64,000 bases of DNA, taken from contig NC_080542.1 in assembly GCF_028640845.1 (NCBI RefSeq), positions 149,915,298 to 149,979,297 of the forward strand. The letters run 5' to 3'. This DNA comes from Ahaetulla prasina. Its lineage: Eukaryota; Chordata; Lepidosauria; Squamata; Colubridae. Positions 55,131-64,000 of the stretch are shown here, piece after piece. The stretch's first letter is position 1, and each line of letters begins with the position of its first letter. The notes under the pieces are model-generated. The model searched no databases and was not told the DNA's origin. It saw only the letters and a list, made by a program, of their open reading frames with translations. The translations under genes and the position numbers were made by a program.

Positions 55131-55639
55131 TGGCCAACCTCCTTTCTCTCCCCAAAGGCTTTGGGGTGAGCAGGGCTACTCCCACTTAGTAGGACCCCAC
55201 CCCACCAGTGATTTTGGGGAGAGGCTTACTGTTCAAAAAGGACACCGTTTCTTTAAGCACCAGAGACAGAGATCTTGTGACCCCTCCCACTTTCCCCTCA
55301 ATCCTCCCCTCATTATTAAAGGAGGAGGGGCTGGAAGGGTCAGAGATAGGGTTACTCAAGAGCTTTCTGGTGTAAAGGAAGCCACTACCTGGCCATTCAT
55401 TTACTATGGGCTCCATTCTCAGCCGGTTCAAGAATGGGAAAGCAGGTAACTGGACCCTCTGGGGTGGGAGTATTTTGGGTGGGTGGGGGTGCATGTGGGG
55501 TTTGCAGTGGGTCAGGGGTGCTTTCTCCAAGCTGAGGATGATAGGTGGTGGAGTCTGGGCCATGGCGGTTGGCCATGATGGGTGGTGGAGTCTGGGGCAA
55601 GGGGGTTTGCTGGATTAAAGGAGGACGCTGCCTTTTGAG

Positions 55640-56125
55640 AAGGTCTGAGTTTGATAGTGTAGAGTTGAACAGGGTTAAGTTGGGTTGAGCTGAATAGAAT
55701 TGCGTTGAGTGGAGTTGAGCTGTGTTGGGTTGGGTAGAGTTCAGCAGGATTGAGTTGGGTAGAATGGAATGGGTAGAATAGAGTTGAATTGAGTAGGGTT
55801 GAGTTGAGCAGGTAATAGTTTTTTTGAGTAAGGTTGAATTGCATTGATTAGGGTTGAGTTGAGTTGGATAGAGTAGGAATGGTTAGAGTAAGGTTGGGTA
55901 GAGTAGGATTCAGTTGAGTGGAATAGGATATGTTAAGTTGGGTAGAAAGAGTACATCTGAGTTGAGTAAGGTTGAATTGCATTGATTAGGGTAGGGTTGA
56001 GTTGGATAGAGTAGGGTTGGGTTGACTTATCCTGGGGTAGATTTATTAGGATTGAGTTGGGTAAAGAAAGATTGGGTAGAGTAGGGCTGGATAGAGTCGG
56101 TATTAGTTGCATTGAGTAGGCTTGG
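55640..56125. repeat. GGTTGAGTTGGGTAGAGTA-type minisatellite, copy C
   Basis: Longest of the three homologous arrays, with GAGTTGGATAGAGTAGG-type units. Confidence 0.75.
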
Positions 56126-57247
56126 GTGGGCTTGAGTTGGAAGGCCTGACTGCCTTTGTGTAACTGCACAATGGATGTGAGAAACGCTCGCCATTCCTAT
56201 CAGGAGACCAAATCGGGAATGGAACGGAAACCAAGTTCATAATCATTGTCAAAGCTGGTTGATGGTCCCGTTGCAGCTGTCAGACCTGGAAGCCATCTTT
56301 CTACCTTGGTGCCTTCAGGCTCCAGGCCTGGCAGGAGCCTCCTGTGGGGCGTTGGGAGGGGGGCTAGGACAGAGTGGAGAAGACCCTTAGCCAAAACCCA
56401 ATTCCTTCTAGGAAGTCAAGGCCAAGGGGCCCTGCAGCTGTGCGGAGGAGAAGGCGAAGAGATCTTCCGTTCCGGACTGGACCTGATTGGACGGGTGGGG
56501 GAGGGGTGGGAAAGATTCCGGGTCTCCCAGCTGTGCTCTGAGGAACTTCAAGCCTCGGAGTTTCCTTTCCTTGGGGCTGTTACTTGGAACCCTGACAGCA
56601 GCCTGTTGCACAGAGTTCATTCTTGGAGTGTAAATGATGGTTTGTTGCAAAGACACCCACAACAACCCACACCTCGGGGTGTGTCTATAGAGGGGGATGG
56701 AACTCAATTCCCAGAGTTCTTTGCACTAGCAAGCTGACCATCTGGAGGGTGTCAGAGCTGGGGGAGGCTGGCTTAATGTGTGGCCAACCCTGGCTGATGG
56801 TGGCTTAGTTAGTAGATCAGGGTTTCTTAACTTTCTCGGGTGAAAAATTGGGTGGTTGGGTTGTTGTGGAGGAAAATAGGAGAATAAAGGAATATTATAT
56901 GCCTGTTTGCTTCCTTTAATTACTTAGAAAAATAAGAAATCAGGATTTTAAAAAGTCTAATCACTTTAATAACATAAATTAATATCCAGCCATCTCTCTC
57001 TCTTCCTTCCTTCCATCCATCCATCCCTCTGTCCGTTTATCCATCCGTTTCTTTCTATTTACCTGCACCCATCACAAATAGCATCTGAATTGTGAACACG
57101 GGGATGCCACAACCTGTGAGTAAGGGTGAAAAAGAGTTCCTTTTTGTCAGGCCCATTGCAGTCTTGGTCACTAAAGGAACAGTCGTAAGTCGAGGCTTGT
57201 ATCACTTTTTCCAAGAGTCATAGGAAAAATCTCCCAAATTTATTTAT

Positions 57248-57710
57248 TTCTATCTTTCTTTCTTTCTTTTTCTTCCTTTTTCTTCTTCATCTTCGTTCTC
57301 TTTTCCTCCTCTTCCTCCTCCTCCCCCTCCTTTCTTATCCTCCTTTTTCATTTGTTTCTTTTCTTTTCTTTCTTTCTTTCTCTTTCTCCTTTTGGTTTGT
57401 TCCCTTCCTTCTTCCTTTTGTCTTTTTTTCTCTTTTCTTTTTACCATTCTTCTCCCTTTATTCTTTCTCTTTTCTCTTTTCCTCTTTTTCATTTCCCCCT
57501 TTCTTCTACTTTCCTTCCTTCCTTCCTTTCTCTTTCACTTCTCCTTCTCTTCCTCCACCTCCTCCGCACCTCCTTTCTTCTCCTCCTTTTTCATTTTCTT
57601 TCTTACTTTTCTTTCCTTCCTTCTTTCTTTCTTTCTCTCTCTCTCTTTCTTTCTTTCTTTCCTACCTGCATCTATTTCTGTATTTCCTCCATCCCTCCCT
57701 CCCTTTCCAG
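57248..57710. repeat. Polypyrimidine tract before exon 7-like exon, copy C
   Basis: T/C-rich sequence homologous to 39428-39856, fused on its left to intron 1 sequence. Confidence 0.85.
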
Positions 57711-58493
57711 CTGGCCGAAAGAGATCTGGAGGCAAGACAGCTAATCAAGATTCAGGCCAACATCACCGAAGACGAGGACAACGAAGAATTTATCAAAGCC
57801 ATCACGGTGAGTGTTTGAGGGCAGCAGCCGTCCCTCCTCTGCTGTGGTGGAAGGTGGCCTGGATTCCCGGGAGGGGAGGAAAGGAGGGAGGGAGGGAGGG
57901 GCTGAGTTTCAGAGGACGGAGAGAGCGGCAAGTTTTGAGAGTTTGGTTGAGAGGGAGAAAATTCACAAGGCTCCTTCCAGGCGCTTCCCAGAGTATATCC
58001 CTAGTCAATCTTATACAGGCAATCCTCGACTTATGACAGTTCAGTTAGTGACCGTCCCAAGTTTGAATAGCACAGAAGAAAGGGACGACCGAAGCAGCAT
58101 TCTCGCAGTCAGGAGATCAAAATTCGGATCCTTGGAAGCTGACTCGTATTTATGACAGTCGCAGTATCCCCGGGGGGGGAGGGGTCACGTGATCCCCCTT
58201 TTGCGACCTTCTGACCAGCAAAGTGAAGGCGGACGCAGGAGTCGCTTAAGAACCGTGTAACTAACTTAACGACTGCAGGGATTCACTTAACAAGCCTGGC
58301 AAGGAAGGTTGTAAAATGGGACAAAACTCACTTAACAAACGTCTCACTTAGTGACAAGAATTTAGGAGTCAGTTGCGGTCATATGTCAACCACTAACTAT
58401 AGAAAAGGTTGGAAATGAATAGAAATGAATAGAATAGAATAGAATACATTACAATATTAAATATATTATATTGTATTATTATTATATTGTATT

Positions 58494-58850
58494 AAGGTGG
58501 CTCAGGGGCTAAGACGTTGAGCTTGTCGATTGAGAGGTCGGCAGCTCGGCGGTTCGAATCCCCAGTGCTGCTGTGTAACGGGGTGAGCTCCCGTGACTTG
58601 TCCCAGCTTCTGCCAACCTAGCAGTTTCGAAAGCATGTAAAAAATGCAAGTAGAAAAAATAGGGACCACCTTTGGTGGGAAGGGAACAGCGTTCCGTGCG
58701 CCTTTGGCGTTGAGTCATGCCGGCCACATGACCACGGAGACGTCTTCGGACAGCGCTGGCTCTTCGGCTTTGAAACGGAGATGAGCACCGCCCCCTAGAG
58801 TCGGGAACGACTAGCACCTATGTGCGAGGGGAACCTTTACCTTTATCTTA
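58494..58850 (+). mobile_element. Full-length Sauria SINE
   Basis: A tRNA-derived head with A and B boxes (GTGGCTCAGGGGCTAAGACG, GGTTCGAATCC), a conserved body (GGGACCACCTTTGGTGGGAA, GCCGGCCACATGACCACGGA) and the end GAGGGGAACCTTTACCTTTA. These are squamate Sauria SINE hallmarks, with a 3' end shared with BovB LINEs. It is at the same site as the deleted copy 40408-40564. Confidence 0.88.
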
Positions 58851-58943
58851 TTGAACTATTCTAATATACAATAGTACTATAGTACAGTACAGTACAGCAG
58901 AGTATATTTATTATATTTTATGTTGTTACATATTATATAATAT

Positions 58944-59752
58944 AGATGAAACACCGGAGAAGACGCCTAGAGAGCACCTGGAGGTCCAGTCGTTCCGAAG
59001 CTGATCGGACACTAGTTAGGTCCTATTCTAGGACCTACCTAGTGGCAATGAGGGAGGCGAGGCGTTCCTACGCCTCCACCCTCATTGCATCGGCAGATAA
59101 CCGCCCGACCGCCCTGTTTCGGGTGACCCGCTCCCTCCTTCACCAGGAGGTGCGGGATGACCCTTTGCAGGGACGAGCCGAGGAGTTTAGTGGTTATCTA
59201 TATGATAAAATCGCTCAGCTCCGGGACGGTCTGGACCGAAATTGGGATGATCCAAGCGAGGGAGAGGAGGCACGTCTTGTCGAGTCTGTTTGGGATGAGT
59301 TTGACCCTGTGGCTCCCGAGGACGTGGACAGGCTGTTGGGGAGGCTTCACGCCACGACATGTTTACTGGATCCGTGCCCTTCCTGGATGGTACTGGCCAC
59401 TCAGGAGGTGACACGAGGCTGGCTCCAGAGGATTATCAACACTTCTTTGTTGGAAGGGGTTTTCCCTGCCGCCTTGAAAGAGGCGGTGGTGAAACCCCTC
59501 CTTAAGAAGCCCTCCCTGGACCCAGCTATTTTGGGTAATTATCGTCCAGTCTCCAACCTTCGCTTTGTTGCGAAGGTTGTAGAGAGTGCTGTGGCGCAAC
59601 AGCTACCCCAATACCTGGATGAAGATGTCTATCTAGACCCGTTCCAGTCCGGCTTCCAACCCGGATACAGCACAGAGACAGCTTTGGTCGCATTGGTGGA
59701 TGATCTCTGGAGGGCCAGGGACAGGGGGTACTCCTCTGCCCTGGTCCTATTA
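58944..59752 (+). mobile_element. LINE-2 fragment, plus strand
   Basis: Open frame of about 270 codons matching the N-terminal half of the L2 frame at 59909-61996 (RRRRLESTWRSSRSEADRTL, NYRPVSNLRFVAKVVESAV, YSTETALVALVDDLWRARDR). It stops abruptly at SSALVLL where the (ATTT)n tail of the opposite L2 begins. Its left edge coincides with the end of homology between tandem units C and A (about 58943 and 41023). Confidence 0.85.
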
Positions 59753-62572
59753 TTTATTTATTTATTTATTTATTTATTATTTAAATTTGTATACCGCCCT
59801 TCTCCCGAAAGACTCAGGGTGGTTCACAGCCAAGTAAAAATACATAATACACTATAAATACAATTAAAATACTATTAAAAAACTTATTAAATTGGCCAGA
59901 ATTAAAATTTAGAAATAAAACCCATTAAAAACCCATAAACTTAAAAAACTAACCCAGTCCAGCGCAGATGAATAAGTGAGTTTTAAGCTCACGGCGAAAG
60001 GTTCGGAGGTCGGAAGTTGACGGAGTCCTGGGGGGAGTTCGTTCCAGAGGGCGGGAGCCCCCACAGAGAAGGACCTTTCCCTGGGCGTCGCCAGACGACA
60101 CTGTCGCGCCGACGGCACCCTGAGGAGTCCCTCTCTGTGAGAGCGCACGGGTCGGTGGGAGGTATTCGGTAGCAGTAGGCGGTCCCGTAAATAGCCCGGC
60201 CCTATGCCATGGAGCGCTTTGAAGACGTTCACCAGAACCTTGAAGCGCACCCGGAAGGCCACAGGTAGCCAGTGCAGCCTGCGCAGGATAGGTGTCACTC
60301 GGGAGCCACGAGGGGCTCCCTCTATCACCCGCGCAGCTGCATTCTGGACTAACTGTAGCCTCCGGATGCCCCTCAAGGGGAGCCCCATGTAGAGAGCATT
60401 GCAGTAGTCCAGACGAGACGTCACAAGGGCGTGAGTGACTGTGCACAAGGCATCCCGGTCTAGAAAGGGGCGCAACTGGCGCACCAGGCGAACCTGGTGG
60501 AAGGCTCTCCTGGAGACGGCCGTCAAGTGGTCTTCAAAAGACAGCCGTTCATCCAGGAGAACGCCCAAATTGCGTACCCTCTCCATCGGGGCCAATGACT
60601 CGCTCCCGACAGTCAGCCGTGGACTCAGCTGACTGTACCGGGATGCCGGCATCCACAGCCACTCCGTCTTGGAGGGATTGAGCTTGAGCCTGTTTCTCCC
60701 CACCCAGACCCGTCGGGCCTCCAAACACCGGGACAGCACTTCGATAGCTTCATTGGGGTGGCCCGGTGTGGAAAAGTACAGCTGGGTGTCATCAGCGTAC
60801 AGCTGGTACCTCACACCGAAGCCACTGATGATCTCACCCAGCGGCTTCATATAGATGTTGAACAGAAGGGGCGAAAGAATCGACCCCTGCGGCACCCCAC
60901 AAGTGAGGCGCCGCGGGGTCGACCTCTGCCCCCCCGTCAACACCGTCTGCGGCCAGTCGGAGAGATAGGAGGAGAACCACCGATAAACGGTGCCTCCCAC
61001 TCCCAATCCCTCCAACCGGCGCAGCAGGATACCATGGTCGATGGTATCGAAAGCCGCTGAGAGGTCTAATAGGACCAGGGCAGAGGAACAACCCCTATCC
61101 CTGGCCCTCCAGAGATCATCCACCAATGCGACCAAAGCCGTCTCAGTGCTGTAACCGGGCCGGAAGCCGGACTGGAACGGGTCCAGATAGACAGTTTCCT
61201 CCAGGTGCAAGGGAAACTGGTATGCCACCATACTCTCTACAATCTTCGCCGCGAAGCGAAGGTTGGAGACCGGACGATAATTACCTAAAACAGCCGGGTC
61301 CAGGGAAGGCTTCTTGAGGAGGGGCCTCACCACCGCCTCTTTCAAGGCGGCCGGAAAGACTCCCTCCAACAAGGAAGCACTCGTAATCCCCTGGAGCCAG
61401 CCTCGTGTCACCTCCTGAGTGGCCAGCACCAGCCAGGAGGGGCACGGGTCCAGTAAACACGTGGTGGAATTCAATCTACCCAGCAACCTGTCCATGTCCT
61501 CGGGAGTCACAGGGTCAAACTCATCCCAAACAACATCACCAAGACCGCCCTCAGATGCCCCGTCCGAATCGCCACAATTTTGGTCCAGGCCGTCCCTAAG
61601 CTGAACGATTTTATCGTATAGATAACCGTTAAACTCCTCAGCACGTCCCTGCAACGGGTCATCCCGCTCCCCCTGGTGAAGGAGGGAGCGGGTCACCCGA
61701 AACAGGGCAGCTGGGCGGTTATCTGCCGACGCAATGAGGGAGGAGGCGTAGCAACGCCTCGCTTCCCTCAGTGCCACTAGGTAGGTCCTAGTATAGGATC
61801 TAACTAGTGTCCGATCAGCCTCTGAGCGGCTGGACCTCCAGGAACTCTCTAGGCGTCTTCTCCGGCATTTCATCCCCCTCAGCTCCTCGGAGAACCAAGG
61901 AGCCGGTTGGGATCTGCGCCGGGTCAGAGGCCGCAGAGGCACAACACGGTCTAAAGCCCCAGCCCGTTCCCAGGCTGCGGCTAGTTCCTCTGCCATGCCG
62001 TGAGCCAGACCCTCAGGGAATGGCCCAATCTCCCTCCGTCTCTGGGTCCATCAGGCGCCTGGGACGGTACCAACGTAGTGGTTCCGTCTCCCTGCGGTGT
62101 TGGGTAGCGGTCAGAAAGTCCAGGCGAAGGAGAGAGTGATCTGACCATGACAAAGGTTCTGTGACTATATCTCTCAAGTCCAGATCCTTCAGCCACTGAC
62201 CAGAGATGAAAATCAGGTCCAGTGTGCCTCCCCCGATGTGAGTAGGGCCATCCACTACTTGGGTCAGGTCCAAGGCCGTCATGGAGGCCATGAACTCCCG
62301 AGCTACTGTCGATGAGGGGCCGGCAGATGGCAAGTTAAAGTCCCCCATGACTAAAAGTCTGGGGGTCTCCACTGCCACCCCGGCAAGCACCTCCAGAAGC
62401 TCGGGCAGGGCGGCTGTCACGCAGCAAGGAGCCAGGTACGCGACCAGCAAGCCCATCTGACATCTATGACCCCACCTCACAAAGAGGGATTCACACCCGG
62501 CAATCTGAGGTACAGTGGTCTCCTTCGGCTCTAGACTCTCTTTAATAATAACCGCCACCTTCAGGTTTTGAA
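59753..62572 (-). mobile_element. LINE-2, minus strand, with long open ORF2
   Basis: From 62572 downwards: endonuclease remnant (62594-62013: LLVMGDFNLP, SDHSLLRLDF), then the RT frame, then a 3' UTR with the GGGCGGTATACAAATTT end and an (AAAT)n tail at 59753-59780. The 5' part continues beyond an L1 insertion at 63823-64000. It was inserted tail-first against a plus-strand L2 fragment. Confidence 0.85.
59909..61996 (-). CDS. LINE-2 ORF2, reverse transcriptase frame (695 codons)
   Basis: Uninterrupted 695-codon frame: pre-RT region (SEELRGMKCRRRRLESSWRS), RT blocks with [46 protein letters not shown] and catalytic LYADDTQLYF, then the C-terminal domain (SRLDYCNALYMGLP, LHWLPVAFRVRFKVLV, ALWNELPPGLRQLP). 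The catalytic aspartates are intact. The endonuclease lies in a different frame just upstream (62013-62594), so a frameshift near 62000 inactivates the polyprotein. Family assignment to L2 rests on the STETAL, FDTIDH and YADDTQLY signatures. Confidence 0.85.
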   Translation of the reverse strand: MAEELAAAWERAGALDRVVPLRPLTRRRSQPAPWFSEELRGMKCRRRRLESSWRSSRSEADRTLVRSYTRTYLVALREARRCYASSLIASADNRPAALFRVTRSLLHQGERDDPLQGRAEEFNGYLYDKIVQLRDGLDQNCGDSDGASEGGLGDVVWDEFDPVTPEDMDRLLGRLNSTTCLLDPCPSWLVLATQEVTRGWLQGITSASLLEGVFPAALKEAVVRPLLKKPSLDPAVLGNYRPVSNLRFAAKIVESMVAYQFPLHLEETVYLDPFQSGFRPGYSTETALVALVDDLWRARDRGCSSALVLLDLSAAFDTIDHGILLRRLEGLGVGGTVYRWFSSYLSDWPQTVLTGGQRSTPRRLTCGVPQGSILSPLLFNIYMKPLGEIISGFGVRYQLYADDTQLYFSTPGHPNEAIEVLSRCLEARRVWVGRNRLKLNPSKTEWLWMPASRYSQLSPRLTVGSESLAPMERVRNLGVLLDERLSFEDHLTAVSRRAFHQVRLVRQLRPFLDRDALCTVTHALVTSRLDYCNALYMGLPLRGIRRLQLVQNAAARVIEGAPRGSRVTPILRRLHWLPVAFRVRFKVLVNVFKALHGIGPGYLRDRLLLPNTSHRPVRSHREGLLRVPSARQCRLATPRERSFSVGAPALWNELPPGLRQLPTSEPFAVSLKLTYSSALDWVSFLSLWVFNGFYF

Positions 62573-63822
62573 ATCGTTTCAAGGTCAACAGCATATTAAG
62601 AGGTTGTATAATGTATTAGTAGAAATAGATTCAGAGACTGATTTGGTTAAGGATTGTATGATTAAGTGGGCACAAAATTTTCAGCAACCAATAATGTTGG
62701 AAACTTGGGAAAGAATTTGGGTGAGGAATGTTAAATTTACACAAGCGCAAAATATGAGAGAAAATTTTTATAAGATGTTTTATAGATGGCATTTAGACCC
62801 CCAAAAATTGTCATGTATGTATCCTAATGTACAGGCTAAATGCTGGAGATGTGATTGTGAAGATGCTACTTATTATCATATATGGTGGACTTGCAAAAAA
62901 GTTAAAGCATTTTGGATTAAAGTATGGTGGATCATGCAGAATATTTTGAAAAATAAGATTAAGTTTACCACGCAGTTCTTTTTACTAGGAATAATTATGG
63001 ATTGTACAGCTATAGAGACTAAATTGATTCTGAACTTAATAACAGCCGCAAGACTTTTGATTGCTCAATATTGGAAGAAAGAAGAATTACCTACAATTGA
63101 AGAATGGACTCTTAAAGTATCAAATCTGGCAGAAATGGCAAAAATCTCTGCTTACTTGAAAGACTATACACAAGAAAAATATATTTTAGAATGGAAAATG
63201 TGGATTGATTATATTCAAAATAAGTATCAGATAAAAAAATATCAAATAGCATATGAGTAAATTTAGGAAATAATTTGTATTAGATATATTTTTGAAGGAG
63301 AGGGGAATTGAGAGTGTGAATAAGCGTGGAGAGACTAGAGATTATAATTTAGGAATTATCTTAGATTATGATTGTTAGTTTTGATACCCTGCATTTTGTT
63401 CTGGGAAGTCGGGGTGGGGGTGGGGGTAAAGGGAAGGGAATTGGGGGTTGAGGTTAGTGATGGAGTGATGGTTAATGTACAGGATTATTGAAGATGTATA
63501 AATATAATTAATGTAGGGTCGGGTCTGACCAGTTGCCATTTTAGAACGGTGGGGAGGGAAAAAAGAGAGAGTAGGAGGTAGGAAAGAGGAGAAGAGGAAG
63601 GAAGAGGGGTAGAAGAGGGAGAAGAGTGTAGGGTGGAGGGAGGAGAGGAGGTAGATAAGAGAAGGAGAGGAAGGTTTGGAAAGTAAAAGAAGGTAGAAGA
63701 GGGAAGAAGGTTAAAAAGGGGGGTGGTGACTGGGCAGGCCCGACTAATTGTATATAACTGTACATTGGATGAATTATTTGATAAGATTGTAAAAATAAAA
63801 CTTTTTTATAAAAAAAAAAAAA
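62573..63822 (+). mobile_element. L1 LINE 3' part inserted in LINE-2
   Basis: An intact 230-codon ORF2 C-terminus (62568-63260, with CWRCDCEDATYYHIWWTC) is followed by a 3' UTR (GGGAAGTCGGGGTGGGGG) and a poly(A) run at 63810-63828. The L2 sequence resumes at once. ATAACSGCCACC is seen on both sides (about 62549-62560 and 63830-63841), a probable target duplication. It is nearly the same as the L1 at 1536-3410 but better preserved. Confidence 0.85.
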
Positions 63823-64000
63823 AAAAAAATAACGGCCACCCCACCACCCCTACCCTGGGCCCTCGGCTGATGGAATGCACGGAAACCCGGTGGGCACATC
63901 TCGACCAGGGGCACGCCCCCTTCAGTGCCCAACCAGGTCTCCGTAACGCCTATAATATCCGCGGCACCCCCCTGAATCAGATCATGTATTAGGGGGGCCT
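63823..64000 (-). mobile_element. LINE-2 5' continuation to window edge
   Basis: On the minus strand this continues the L2 endonuclease region interrupted by the L1 (DLIQGGAADIIGVTETWLGT-like reading), GC-rich as the rest of the L2. It is cut by the window end. Confidence 0.6.

Larger units (their letters stand above)
55406..57806 (+). pseudogene. NACAD-like copy C, exon 1 and diverged UBA-position exon only
   Basis: Exon 1 (55406-55445) is intact (MGSILSRFKNGKA, donor GTAACT) and about 1.8 kb of intron 1 follows, nearly identical to copy B. Near 57240 the sequence switches to the polypyrimidine tract that precedes exon 7 in copy A, so exons 2-6 are missing. At 57711-57806 an exon with AG and GTGAGT borders identical to those of the copy A UBA exon encodes 32 residues (LAERDLEARQLIKIQANITE, then acidic, ending IKAIT). 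Only a weak likeness to the UBA remains (LE, QAN, AI). Exon 1 ends in phase 1 and this exon starts in phase 0, so they cannot be joined in frame. No exon 8 follows. Confidence 0.6.

Noticed and set aside
58540..58562. Possible tRNA gene (B box GGTTCGAATCC)
   Set aside because: The box belongs to the tRNA-derived head of a Sauria SINE and no full cloverleaf is present.

Overview
The window looks like nuclear DNA of an advanced snake. Four things point there: a CR1-L3 ('Snake1') tail ending in an (ATTCT)n microsatellite, a tRNA-derived Sauria SINE, several snake-type CR1, L2 and L1 LINEs plus a Penelope-like element, and genes with spliced vertebrate exons. Species cannot be named from the sequence. 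Most of the window is nested transposable elements; protein genes occupy a small part.

Region 1 (1-28,290) is an immune-GTPase neighbourhood. Two tandem GIMAP-type genes (704-1475 and 27482-28245) share their promoter-side flank and a short C-terminus. Between them lies a decayed stonustoxin-family (SNTX-like) gene (22212-25428). It keeps the thioredoxin-like, fibronectin-III and P-loop GTPase modules but has lost the MACPF-like core. The 26 kb between the GIMAP copies is filled by a nest of LINEs (L1, a HAL1-like element and two copies of a CR1-group LINE inserted one inside the other), followed by CR1, L3, a solo LTR and hAT-type elements, several with readable target-site duplications.

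A 100-N assembly gap lies at 29961-30060.

Region 2 (30061-58943) is a tandem array of at least three units of a gene resembling NACAD/NACA (alpha subunit of the nascent polypeptide-associated complex). Copy A lacks its first exon (gap side), has a broken acidic exon 2, and keeps intact exons 3-8 including the UBA exon. Copy B is open from start to stop (568 residues by my model) but lacks the UBA exon. Copy C keeps only exon 1 and an exon at the UBA-exon position. That exon is strongly diverged although the introns on both sides are nearly identical to copy A; this is the most unusual signal in the window.

Region 3 (58944-64000) holds two LINE-2 copies in opposite orientation, one with a 695-codon open frame containing the reverse transcriptase, interrupted by an L1 insertion.

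Gene calls rest on reading translations, splice sites and phases by eye. Identities between copies are visual estimates, not computed values.
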